NCBI GenBank assembly: GCA_021817825.1 | Contig: JAKAFS010000010.1 | Coordinates: forward strand, 1-58,592 | From: Deltaproteobacteria bacterium | GTDB lineage: Bacteria; Desulfobacterota; Syntrophia; Syntrophales; UBA5619 | DNA: 58,592 nucleotides | Direction of reading: 5' to 3' | Shown: one piece after another, positions 44,389-54,126 of the stretch | Layout: each line of letters starts with the position of its first letter | How positions within the stretch are numbered: position 1 is the first letter of the stretch | Notes under the pieces: generated by a model | Told to the model about the DNA's origin: nothing | Databases searched by the model: none | What the model saw: only the letters and a program-made list of their open reading frames with translations | Position numbers and translations under genes: made by a program

Positions 44389-47344
44389 AGAAAGGAACCC
44401 ACGCCTGTGGGGAACACCCGCTTCTGGCCTTCGGAGATGAGATCATAGACGGTTCATTCCCACGTCTGTGGGGAACACAATCTGCCTCACGAAAACGGCA
44501 TACCATATGACGGTTCATCCCCACGTCTGTGGGGAACACTACGGGTTCACGGTGGCCATTGACCAGTGGGACGGTTCATCCCCACGTCTGTGGGGAACAC
44601 CTCCTGCCACAACCCCTTGGCGTCTCTTATCTCGGTTCATCCCCACGTCTGTGGGGAACACGTCTATGTGAAATCGTCCGCCGAGCAAGACTGCGGTTCA
44701 TCCCCACGTCTGTGGGGAACACATCCGGCTTCCGGATCTCGTCCAGGTGGATCACGGTTCATCCCCACGTCTGTGGGGAACACTCTGACGATCAGGACTT
44801 TAGCGCCTTTGTAGGCGGTTCATCCCCACGTCTGTGGGGAACACACGCGCAAGAGCAAGCACATTGAGGGCAAGGCCGGTTCATCCCCACGTCTGTGGGG
44901 AACACGTTATCATAAAACTGAGCGGCTGACGGCGGAACGGTTCATCCCCACGTCTGTGGGGAACACATCAGGAGATCGTCAAACGGAACGACGCCCACCG
45001 GTTCATCCCCACGTCTGTGGGGAACACATGCGGGTATCGGCTACATAATCCCCGTTTACCGGTTCATCCCCACGTCTGTGGGGAACACTCTTCAAAGATC
45101 ATCATAAGCCTCCTGATATTCGGTTCATCCCCACGTCTGTGGGGAACACGATGTGGTCGCCACGGCGGATGTGACCGAAAATGGTTCATCCCCACGTCTG
45201 TGGGGAACACTATACTCAGGCAACAACGAACTTAGCGAACACCGGTTCATCCCCACGTCTGTGGGGAACACAACTCCGGCATATGAGCATAATATCCATC
45301 ATTCGGTTCATCCCCACGTCTGTGGGGAACACCTTGGCCTCTGCGCTCTCTACGTCCTGCGGGCCGGTTCATCCCCACGTCTGTGGGGAACACGATTTAT
45401 TGGGCGGGGCCGGTTTGAGCGTCACTGGTTCATCCCCACGTCTGTGGGGAACACATAGTAAATATGTATATGATCGCAGGAGATACCGGTTCATCCCCAC
45501 GTCTGTGGGGAACACATCAAATTTGTAAGAAAAGCTGTATAGATTGTCGGTTCATCCCCACGTCTGTGGGGAACACCGGAACCATTCGTAACCATTACGA
45601 TCTACTAGCGGTTCATCCCCACGTCTGTGGGGAACACCAGGCAATTCTATTTTATAGGACTCCATCTCTCGGTTCATCCCCACGTCTGTGGGGAACACAA
45701 TATTGAGAGGCAAGAGAGATTAGATAGGTACGGTTCATCCCCACGTCTGTGGGGAACACTTGCACATCCCATGAGATACTCCAGTAACTCCCGGTTCATC
45801 CCCACGTCTGTGGGGAACACTTACTGGTTTTATTTCCATGCAATAAATATACCGGTTCATCCCCACGTCTGTGGGGAACACGATGACTCCTGGTACTATC
45901 CGGGAGGGTTCTTCGGTTCATCCCCACGTCTGTGGGGAACACCACCTCCCGAATATTGAGCATCTCCGGGAATTCGGTTCATCCCCACGTCTGTGGGGAA
46001 CACTTGTTGTCGATAGAAACAGAAGGGGATCAAAACGGTTCATCCCCACGTCTGTGGGGAACACTAGATTTTTGGTGAGGTGATGCGTGAACTCAGCGGT
46101 TCATCCCCACGTCTGTGGGGAACACCTCCTGCGTTTCAGTGGTACCCAAACGATTATCGGTTCATCCCCACGTCTGTGGGGAACACTATGCGGATGGTCT
46201 TTCCGGCAGGCTTCACGGCGGTTCATCCCCACGTCTGTGGGGAACACGGTGAAGGACGTCTCGTTTCCGGTGAGGCCTGAGGTTCATCCCCACGTCTGTG
46301 GGGAACACATCCACCGCGCGTCGTGCGTGTGAAATCTCCTCGGTTCATCCCCACGTCTGTGGGGAACACCCCCTTGGAAGACAGAGCGCCGGGACGTTGA
46401 CCGGTTCATCCCCACGTCTGTGGGGAACACCCGATGAAGCCCTTTCACCTCTGAAGGTCGCCCGGTTCATCCCCACGTCTGTGGGGAACACAGGAGTTCG
46501 AGGACCTGGAAAAGATGCTCTATCGGTTCATCCCCACGTCTGTGGGGAACACCATTCGTGCGATCATTTCTTCCTTTGTCATTCCGGTTCATCCCCACGT
46601 CTGTGGGGAACACCCGATCACGCTGTCCGAGCTGGCTGACCAGGCCGGTTCATCCCCACGTCTGTGGGGAACACGATTGGATATCCGGGGGGCGTTTTCG
46701 ATGGCCAGGTTCATCCCCACGTCTGTGGGGAACACGTTGCGAATATCTATCCTCACGTCGTCGCCTCGGTTCATCCCCACGTCTGTGGGGAACACTTTTC
46801 GATCATCTCCAAGGTGCCGGACAAGACCGGTTCATCCCCACGTCTGTGGGGAACACAGCACCGGACGGACGAAAACGGGAAGATTGTTCGGTTCATCCCC
46901 ACGTCTGTGGGGAACACGGTATCGGAAAATGATCCGTCAGATTGCCACTCGGTTCATCCCCACGTCTGTGGGGAACACTTATTCGTCGGCAATGGTCCCA
47001 ATCCTGGAGACGGTTCATCCCCACGTCTGTGGGGAACACGCAGAAAGATAGATCGCGGCAACTGACAGAATCGGTTCATCCCCACGTCTGTGGGGAACAC
47101 GGCTCGGCATCGGCCACCCTCGGCTGCACGAACGGTTCATCCCCACGTCTGTGGGGAACACCGCACCTTCACCACCCGCGACGACATGATGGACGGTTCA
47201 TCCCCACGTCTGTGGGGAACACCTTATAGTTCCCGCAAAGGTCCACAATGCGGGCGGTTCATCCCCACGTCTGTGGGGAACACTTCAAGGCGAGCCATAA
47301 GACGGTTCTCGACCTCGGTTCATCCCCACGTCTGTGGGGAACAC
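44389..47344 (-). CRISPR. Type I-E CRISPR array, 49 repeats and 48 spacers
   Basis: Repeats of 29 nt recur at a 61-nt period from 44389 to 47316. In crRNA sense (minus strand) each starts GTGTTCCCCAC and ends GTGGGGATGAACCG, the classic type I-E repeat with CCCCAC/GTGGGG arms. All spacers are 32 nt except 46736-46766, which is 31. The leftmost repeat (44389-44417) has lost its left half and the next (44450) has one substitution (T for C at its ninth base, plus sense); other repeats are identical apart from the last crRNA-sense base, which differs in four. Decay at the left end and cas2 at the right end place the leader on the right and give minus-strand transcription. Confidence 0.98.
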
Positions 47345-47497
47345 ACTTCTTCTATGTCATTGATTTTCTATTTAATCTCTCGGGGTGAATTCCCCGAAGC
47401 TTGCTTCGTTCCTTGCTGTTTAAGATACCTCGCAGCTTGCTGCGAGGAGATTCATTTTTCAAAGAACATAATTCTACCGAAAATATGCAAACCCAGT
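47345..47497 (-). promoter_or_regulatory. CRISPR leader region
   Basis: A 153-bp AT-rich gap between the newest repeat and the cas2 stop, where the array promoter and spacer-integration signals should lie. A weak minus-strand promoter can be read as TTGAAC (47501-47496), 19 nt, TAGAAT (47476-47471). Two compact hairpins with a CTTG loop are present: CCTCGCAG/CTGCGAGG (47428-47435 and 47440-47447) and CGAAG/CTTCG (47395-47399 and 47404-47408). A CGGGG/CCCCG pair (47381-47385 and 47392-47396) overlaps the second. Confidence 0.6.
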
Positions 47498-48707
<1,210 letters not shown>

Positions 48708-48741
48708 TTCTTCTCCAGCATTTTTTTGCTTTCCGGTTCGG

Positions 48742-49527
48742 TCAGATAATTTTCTGTTGAAACGACCCGTTTCCCGGTTTTCTTTTCCAGATCCTTACGG
48801 GCGGTTCCGGCGACTTCGCCGCCTTTGCGGGCGCCTCTTTGGTTTCGGTAAATCCCTGCGCATCATCGACTCGGGTGATTTCCGTGGTCGCCGCTTCGCC
48901 AAGCATCGAGAAGATCAGTTCCAGATCGGTCATGTGGTCGCGCAGGTTTTCCCGTTTCAACCCTTTCAGTTCCTTGTGTTCGCTGGGCGTTACGCCAAAG
49001 GCCGCCTTGGCGATTTCCGCGGTCAGGATCGCATACTCCGGTTCGGCTCCGACCTTCCGTTTCTTCCATTCATCGGTGAGTTCTTCCCGGATCGCGATCC
49101 CACGCATCCGCTTTTCTATCCAGGCATCGGAATACCCTTTGGCCTTGTAAAGCGCCTTGGTCCGCTTCGTTCCCAGCTCCGGATCTTCGATTTCTTGCAC
49201 CCGCTCATAGCCGACCTTGGCCAGCCAGCGCTTGAAAGGTTCGGCCTTGGGGGAGGGGATGGACTGGATAATGCGGAAGATGCCCTCGGTGTTGGCGCAT
49301 AGCATACGTTGCTTCCCACCCTCGGTCTCGACGGCAAGGGTATGTACAATTTGTACCCATCCTTTGCCAAGTTCCGGATCTCGTTGTTTTAAACGCTGAA
49401 TGTACTGCTTGGGGTCTTTGGAGTCGATCAACGCCGAGACCACATCTTCAACGACGAACCACCATTCGTTGTGTTGGAGTGTTTTACGGACCCCCTGTCC
49501 TCTGAAAAGAACGATTTTAGTTTCCAT
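48742..49527 (-). CDS. DinD-like protein with BRO-N domain, inside the cas operon, frameshifted near its 3' end
   Basis: The readable frame gives 261 residues. Residues 1-110 are a BRO-N/phage-antirepressor domain (HNEWWFVVEDVVSAL, QRMLCANTEGIFRIIQSIPS), and the middle is that of DNA-damage-inducible protein D (YAILTAEIAKAAFGVTPSEH, KGLKRENLRDHMTDLELIFS, GEAATTEITR). After KEA the frame is wrong: the alternative frame reads ARKGGEVAGTARKDL, then EKKTGKRVVSTENYL, the normal DinD C terminus, and ends at 48704 inside the cas1 start codon. One base lost near 48826-48833 explains it; restored length is 274 residues. E. coli DinD inhibits RecA. GGAGGGC precedes the ATG, 30 bp after cas5. Confidence 0.85.
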   Translation of the reverse strand: METKIVLFRGQGVRKTLQHNEWWFVVEDVVSALIDSKDPKQYIQRLKQRDPELGKGWVQIVHTLAVETEGGKQRMLCANTEGIFRIIQSIPSPKAEPFKRWLAKVGYERVQEIEDPELGTKRTKALYKAKGYSDAWIEKRMRGIAIREELTDEWKKRKVGAEPEYAILTAEIAKAAFGVTPSEHKELKGLKRENLRDHMTDLELIFSMLGEAATTEITRVDDAQGFTETKEAPAKAAKSPEPPVRIWKRKPGNGSFQQKII

Positions 49528-49557
49528 GACGCCCTCCGATTTCTGACTCTATGGGTT

Positions 49558-50286
49558 CTATGATGCTTGTACCGTTGTTACTCTCCTTGGGACAAACATT
49601 CTATGAGCAGGGTCGAAAGACACCGCCATGTCGGGAATGGAATCCAGGCCGTCGGAAAAACTGGCGGCATCCTCCTGGCGCATAAAAGCAGCAAGGGGCT
49701 TGTCTCCGACGATGAGCCGTATTGCATCGTCATAACTGTTCATCAAGCCGGCAAGTACAGGGGCTGTCGGGATACAGGTCTTACGTCCCAGCCAGATTCC
49801 CCATTTCGGATCGGAAAGAGCAAGAGCCACTTCTCTCAACAAAGCGCCATCACCTTCGAGTAGGACTCCAAACGAGGCGTCCGTCAGGTACTGGCGACGG
49901 GTGAGAACCGCAAGGGCTTGCCCATTTTTTGCTCTTGGCTTTCCATCCTCGGCCGATACGGTGATACTGCGCCGCTCGGCGAGATCATTGGGGCCGTAAC
50001 CGCCGCCGACCGTGTGATAGTCCTCCAGCCGCTGTGCGGGTAGGTTTTTTTTCACCCCCCGTCGCGGGATGGCAATCGCCGTCATCTTGAGCTCTCCGAA
50101 AGAGAGAAGAAACTTCCGCTCTTCTCCGCTTCCGCGTGACCAACCTAGGGCGGCGCAGCACATGCCGGCAATGGCGCTCTTGGTCGGCATCAGACCTGTG
50201 TTGCGGCGGTTGTATTGACTGTCGAAACCCCAGGATTGAAGGGGCCCCTCCAGACGAAGGGCCAAATAAGATTTATCAGTTGACAT
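49558..50286 (-). CDS. cas5e: Cascade subunit Cas5, type I-E (CasD)
   Basis: A 242-residue Cas5e. The N-terminal LALRLEGPLQSWGFDSQYNRR with GLMPTKSAIAGM is the family's RAMP-type start, and GGGYGPNDLAERRS with RQYLTDASFGVLL follows. It binds the 5' handle of the crRNA in Cascade. The ATG at 50286 overlaps the end of cas7 by 11 bp and has GGTGGAAC before it; a Met at 50301 is in-frame but unlikely. Confidence 0.95.
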   Translation of the reverse strand: MSTDKSYLALRLEGPLQSWGFDSQYNRRNTGLMPTKSAIAGMCCAALGWSRGSGEERKFLLSFGELKMTAIAIPRRGVKKNLPAQRLEDYHTVGGGYGPNDLAERRSITVSAEDGKPRAKNGQALAVLTRRQYLTDASFGVLLEGDGALLREVALALSDPKWGIWLGRKTCIPTAPVLAGLMNSYDDAIRLIVGDKPLAAFMRQEDAASFSDGLDSIPDMAVSFDPAHRMFVPRRVTTVQAS

Positions 50287-51313
50287 GTTCCACCACCCCA
50301 TCGAGAAAAGGTTTCAGTCCGACATCGGGGATTGCCTTCTCGAAAACAGCTTCGACTCCCCACGTTTTTATGAGATTGCCGTATTCTGTTTTGAGCAGTT
50401 CAACCGATTTGGCGGCATAGCCCGATGAAGAACGAACCGGTGTCTCAAAGGCATTGACTAGTTGAATCGGATGGCCTTTTTCGCGGACAATGCCGAGGAC
50501 GTAACCCGGAAGTGTATTCCCGTTCATAGTGTTTTTTCTCGCTCCCGGAATCGCCTTGATCGTCGCCTCCACAAAAGTACGTACCACATTCTGTCTCTCT
50601 TCCTTGGAGAGGCTCCCCAAGTGTTCTGCATCGGTGAGCATGTCGAGGTTGAGGGCCGCAAAACGGTAATAGGTGGCAGAGTTGAATTCCAGGGTGCTGG
50701 TCATGCCGGCACCGGATTCCTCTTTCGGTTGCAGGTCGTCCACTGCGGCGAAGAAATCGATTTCGTTATCAACCTTATGCGTGGAGAGGGCATGGGAAAA
50801 CATCGCGGCCGCCTCGACGGTCAAGGAGTGGTCGTTGGCAACCATGCGGCCAAAAAGGGAAATATCGGCGGCATCGTTCAGAGACTTGGCATCGACGGCC
50901 TTGAGCGTCTTCTTGATATCCTTTGATTCGGCATAAGTCTTGGCCAAAGTTTCCAGTTCAAGAGGGGATAAGAAATAGAGGGTGGTAGATCTCACTTTGT
51001 CGGTGGATTTGGTATCGAGCTTCACCAGGGCGTCGACAATCTTCTTTGCGCCGTCATCGGCGTCTTGGTCCGTCATCCCCGCCGTTTTCAATGACAATAC
51101 CAAGGGTTCATACATCAAACGGGTACGCTCTCCTTTGAACCGCTCAGGAGAAATCTCTTTGGCCATCTCGCGAATGGCCCGTTTCCAGGACTGGCTCGAC
51201 ACACGCGCCCGCTGGACACCCCCGAAGACCGCCGTCTTCGGAGAGTTGAGGTCGTCACGATTCAGGCAGGCAACAGGGACGGATTGGATGATGTGCAGTT
51301 CCAGGTGTTTCAT
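50276..51313 (-). CDS. cas7e: Cascade backbone subunit Cas7, type I-E (CasC/Cse4)
   Basis: A 345-residue Cas7e. It starts LELHIIQSVPVACLNRDDLNSPKTAVFGGVQRARVSSQSWKRA-like (conserved up to about residue 45), which is the RNA-binding face, and has the SADISLFGRM-type motif ADISLFGRMVAND, the ANDHS region and the C-terminal GYVLGIVREKGHPIQLVNAFE. Six copies form the crRNA-binding spine of Cascade. It follows cas6e by 21 bp. Confidence 0.96.
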   Translation of the reverse strand: MKHLELHIIQSVPVACLNRDDLNSPKTAVFGGVQRARVSSQSWKRAIREMAKEISPERFKGERTRLMYEPLVLSLKTAGMTDQDADDGAKKIVDALVKLDTKSTDKVRSTTLYFLSPLELETLAKTYAESKDIKKTLKAVDAKSLNDAADISLFGRMVANDHSLTVEAAAMFSHALSTHKVDNEIDFFAAVDDLQPKEESGAGMTSTLEFNSATYYRFAALNLDMLTDAEHLGSLSKEERQNVVRTFVEATIKAIPGARKNTMNGNTLPGYVLGIVREKGHPIQLVNAFETPVRSSSGYAAKSVELLKTEYGNLIKTWGVEAVFEKAIPDVGLKPFLDGVVEHVN

Positions 51314-51334
51314 TAGGATGCTCCTTTCTTGGCG

Positions 51335-52024
51335 TTACAGGTTGATGGGCGCAAGCAGCAACAGGCCGAAGCCGAAGCTCTTGGCGCTGCCGATACCCGA
51401 CTGATAGGTTTCGATGAACTTCTCTCGATCAATGACTTCCAGAATGCCGCGAAATTGAACGCCGCCGTGGTAGCCGTCCTGCCCCTTCTTCCGAAAATGG
51501 CTTTCCACCATCGGGCTGATTTCCAGAGGTCTATCTTCCACAATTCGAAATCCTCCCGGGATATCCAGCCCGGTCTTTTGATCCCGGCAGCGGACGCGAC
51601 CTTTACGGACAAGCCAGTCGTGCAGGTCCTCCTGCTTTACCAGGGGCACCCTTTTCCCGCTTTTGCGTTTCCCGTCAGCACGTAACAAGGCTTCTCCATC
51701 TGGGCCGCGCTGTGCAATGGTTTTCACTGGGTTTGCCCGCAGGTCAAAGGCGTAATAGCGATGGGTGAGAAACGAAGGCGATACCTCATTGATGGCAAAA
51801 TTCTCGGGTGAACACCATTTGGGCCGCAGAGGTTTTTTCTCGGCAAGAACCCAGACCCGGAATGTGCCTTCGCCCTGGTCGATACGGGTGAGAAAATCCC
51901 GATGGTCATCCGGGGCGCCAGGAAAGCAATCCTCCCACACCCGTTTGTGCCAGGCATAGCTGTCGACAATGCGCTCCGCACAAGCGGTTTCTGCGTCAAC
52001 ATCCAAGCGAGCCAGCCACTTCAT
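51335..52024 (-). CDS. cas6e: crRNA-processing endoribonuclease Cas6e (CasE/Cse3)
   Basis: A 229-residue Cas6e. H26 in SYAWHKRVWE matches the catalytic His26 of the Thermus enzyme, and the C-terminal glycine-rich loop GIGSAKSFGFGLLLL is present. It cuts the pre-crRNA below the repeat hairpin and stays bound to it. The start at 52024 overlaps the stop of cse2 (ATGA) and has GAGGAGGAC in front. Its place between cse2 and cas7 differs from the E. coli order, where it follows cas5. Confidence 0.95.
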   Translation of the reverse strand: MKWLARLDVDAETACAERIVDSYAWHKRVWEDCFPGAPDDHRDFLTRIDQGEGTFRVWVLAEKKPLRPKWCSPENFAINEVSPSFLTHRYYAFDLRANPVKTIAQRGPDGEALLRADGKRKSGKRVPLVKQEDLHDWLVRKGRVRCRDQKTGLDIPGGFRIVEDRPLEISPMVESHFRKKGQDGYHGGVQFRGILEVIDREKFIETYQSGIGSAKSFGFGLLLLAPINL

Positions 52025-52515
52025 ATGTCCTCCTCGGCGAGTGGCTCCGTACCCTGCGTCCAATAAGATCTCGCCCATTCTATTTTGGTACTGTCGCCCC
52101 AGTAACGCATATCGATCTCGAGTTGCTCGTAATTGATCGGCACTCCTTGTGACTTTGCCATCAGAACCAACCGCAAGACACGGGCGTTCAACTCCGCGCC
52201 TCTCTCGGCTGCGAGTAAATGCTGAAACCTCCTTTCGGTCGATGTCAGCTTGTTTTCCTTGTTGGATTCCTCTCTCCTATTTTTTTCGATGGCTTTGCAG
52301 GTGATTCCGAAATTTCCTTCAGATGTTATTTCGGGATGGGTGGCATACAGTCCTGCAACCCACGAGGCAATGTCATTTTCAATCCCCACCCCAAGACGAT
52401 TCAACGCGGGCCAGGCACGATGTTTCTTGTTATCCACGAGAATACAGCGAAGATTGGCCATCATCCCCCGGTCGTCTTTGTACTTGCGGAGTCGCTCAAG
52501 AAGTCGGCTCATCAC
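52021..52515 (-). CDS. cse2: Cascade small subunit Cse2 (CasB/Cas11e)
   Basis: A 164-residue mainly helical protein with the Cse2 pattern MANLRCILVDNKKHRAWPALNRLG near the N terminus and a C-terminal VPINYEQLEIDMRYWGDS..IEWARSYW. Two copies line the belly of Cascade and hold the non-target strand. It overlaps cse1 by 20 bp and cas6e by 4 bp. Confidence 0.93.
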   Translation of the reverse strand: MMSRLLERLRKYKDDRGMMANLRCILVDNKKHRAWPALNRLGVGIENDIASWVAGLYATHPEITSEGNFGITCKAIEKNRREESNKENKLTSTERRFQHLLAAERGAELNARVLRLVLMAKSQGVPINYEQLEIDMRYWGDSTKIEWARSYWTQGTEPLAEEDI

Positions 52516-54115
52516 TCACCTCCTTGGTTTCATTTGATTCAGATTCGGGTTCGTCCCGCCGGGCGGTCAATTTCTGCCATCCCTTGGCAAAGGCACGCAC
52601 CTGCCGCGGTGTCTCCTGCCCGCAGGCTACGCGGTAGGCGGTACATGCGTTGCGGAAGAGCATTTTCTGCCACGCCTCGCGCGTGGGGATCGCCGCATCC
52701 GTGCCAATCGCCTCGATATGTGCCAACAGGAGAGGAAGATTTTTTTCTACGGCGGTCCAGTACGAAAGGAACGCTGTTTGCGCCAGCCTGTCTTTCAATG
52801 CGTTTTGTTCCTTGGGTTGGGTTCTTTGAACGCGGGGGCGCCAATCGTTGTCAACGGCCGTGCGATATTCCTCTATTGACCAGCGAAGCTTGCGTGATTG
52901 TCTCTCTGCGTAGATCACCTCGGTCTGGTAGATGGGTAGATTGGCTTGGAAAGACGGCGTGATATGGAAGACTGATTCAAGCGCAATGTCCATTGATGCT
53001 TGGTCCCGCGTCATAGCGCAGAACTGAAAATCATAGGCCGCGTCGTAAGGCGCGTTCTCCATTGCCAAAGATCCGCCCAGTCCCTCGGTTTCTCGCTTCG
53101 TGAGGAGGGCGGATAATTCCCGCCATGTAGACCGGTTCGGGCTGGCGCTGACCACCCTTCTTTCCACCGATTCAATCCCCTTTTTGTCCTTCTTCGTTAT
53201 CAGTCGTACTGCCGCCGTCGGCTCTGCGGGGAAGCCGTCCTTATAGGTGTTATACTTAAAGCCATTGCAGCAAATCATTTGATCCGTATCGGCATGAAAA
53301 CGAATCCACCTCGAAATCGGAACCAACCGGCCGATGTAGGTCCGTGTGGCGTTCTCGATGGATGCATAATCCTGCGGAGAGTTGGGGAACTGTTCCCACA
53401 CGGGTCTGCCAAAAGGTACCTCCGTGAATTTGGCTTCTTTCTCCTTTTTGACAGTGGAAAACTCGCGATAGACGACGCCAATGCGTTCATAGGTCGGCAG
53501 ATTCAGGTGGATCGTTTCATGCAGGTTTTGCCCCCGTAACAGGCAATGGACCATGGATTGAGACAGGCATGGTGCATCGGGGTTGCCTACTTGACCTGTT
53601 TTGATTGTCTCCCATTGTGCGACAGGAGCGCCACCGCCAGAGGAGAAATTTTGAAAAGTCACCAGGTTCAATGCCATCCGTTCCGGGGTGATCTGTCTGA
53701 AACGTGCTTGCCCGCCATGGTCGTGCAGCGTCGAGTTGTTACCCGTTGCCATTTCAAAATCGAGCAGGGCAACGGGAGACGTCTTCCCTGAATCGGTGCA
53801 CTTCAACTTCGCTACCTGTAGCCAGGGTTTCTCGGGATGGAACAGTTCGAAGGAGTCCTGCCAGTCGGCGAGATACTTCTGTATCGCTCCCGGCAGCATT
53901 TGCGGCACCCTGCACCACTCGGCGTAGTTCCTCGGGCCATCCAACGCCGCATGGGCTACGCAGAGGAACAGTCTCATCAAGGCGACCCGTTCATGGGGGC
54001 GTACCGCCAGGTCCGCAAACTGCTTCCCTTCGGCAAGCACAGTGCAGAGGCTTGCCATTTGGGGTTTGCCCGCAGCGGTCACTACGGGTATCCACGGGTC
54101 AAAGGCAACATTCAT
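52496..54115 (-). CDS. cse1: Cascade large subunit Cse1 (CasA/Cas8e)
   Basis: A 539-residue Cse1. It begins FDPWIPVV, then SLCTVLAEGKQFADLAVRPHERVALMRLFLCV-like segments, and has FQNFSSGGGAP and GWQKLTARRDE at the end. Cse1 recognises the PAM and recruits Cas3. AGGAGGAG stands just before the ATG at 54115; the in-frame Met at 54130 would place that ribosome-binding site inside the gene. The Cse1 start lies 11 bp after the cas3 stop. Confidence 0.95.
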   Translation of the reverse strand: MNVAFDPWIPVVTAAGKPQMASLCTVLAEGKQFADLAVRPHERVALMRLFLCVAHAALDGPRNYAEWCRVPQMLPGAIQKYLADWQDSFELFHPEKPWLQVAKLKCTDSGKTSPVALLDFEMATGNNSTLHDHGGQARFRQITPERMALNLVTFQNFSSGGGAPVAQWETIKTGQVGNPDAPCLSQSMVHCLLRGQNLHETIHLNLPTYERIGVVYREFSTVKKEKEAKFTEVPFGRPVWEQFPNSPQDYASIENATRTYIGRLVPISRWIRFHADTDQMICCNGFKYNTYKDGFPAEPTAAVRLITKKDKKGIESVERRVVSASPNRSTWRELSALLTKRETEGLGGSLAMENAPYDAAYDFQFCAMTRDQASMDIALESVFHITPSFQANLPIYQTEVIYAERQSRKLRWSIEEYRTAVDNDWRPRVQRTQPKEQNALKDRLAQTAFLSYWTAVEKNLPLLLAHIEAIGTDAAIPTREAWQKMLFRNACTAYRVACGQETPRQVRAFAKGWQKLTARRDEPESESNETKEVSDEPTS

Positions 54116-54126
54116 ATCTCCTCCTT

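Noticed and set aside
44295..47229. Many overlapping frames through the array encoding repeats such as [18 protein letters not shown] and [10 protein letters not shown]
   Set aside because: They are translations of the CRISPR repeat; the 61-nt period simply keeps frames open.
48818..48845. Programmed frameshifting in the dinD-like gene
   Set aside because: No slippery heptamer is present at the break; a one-base deletion or sequencing error is simpler.
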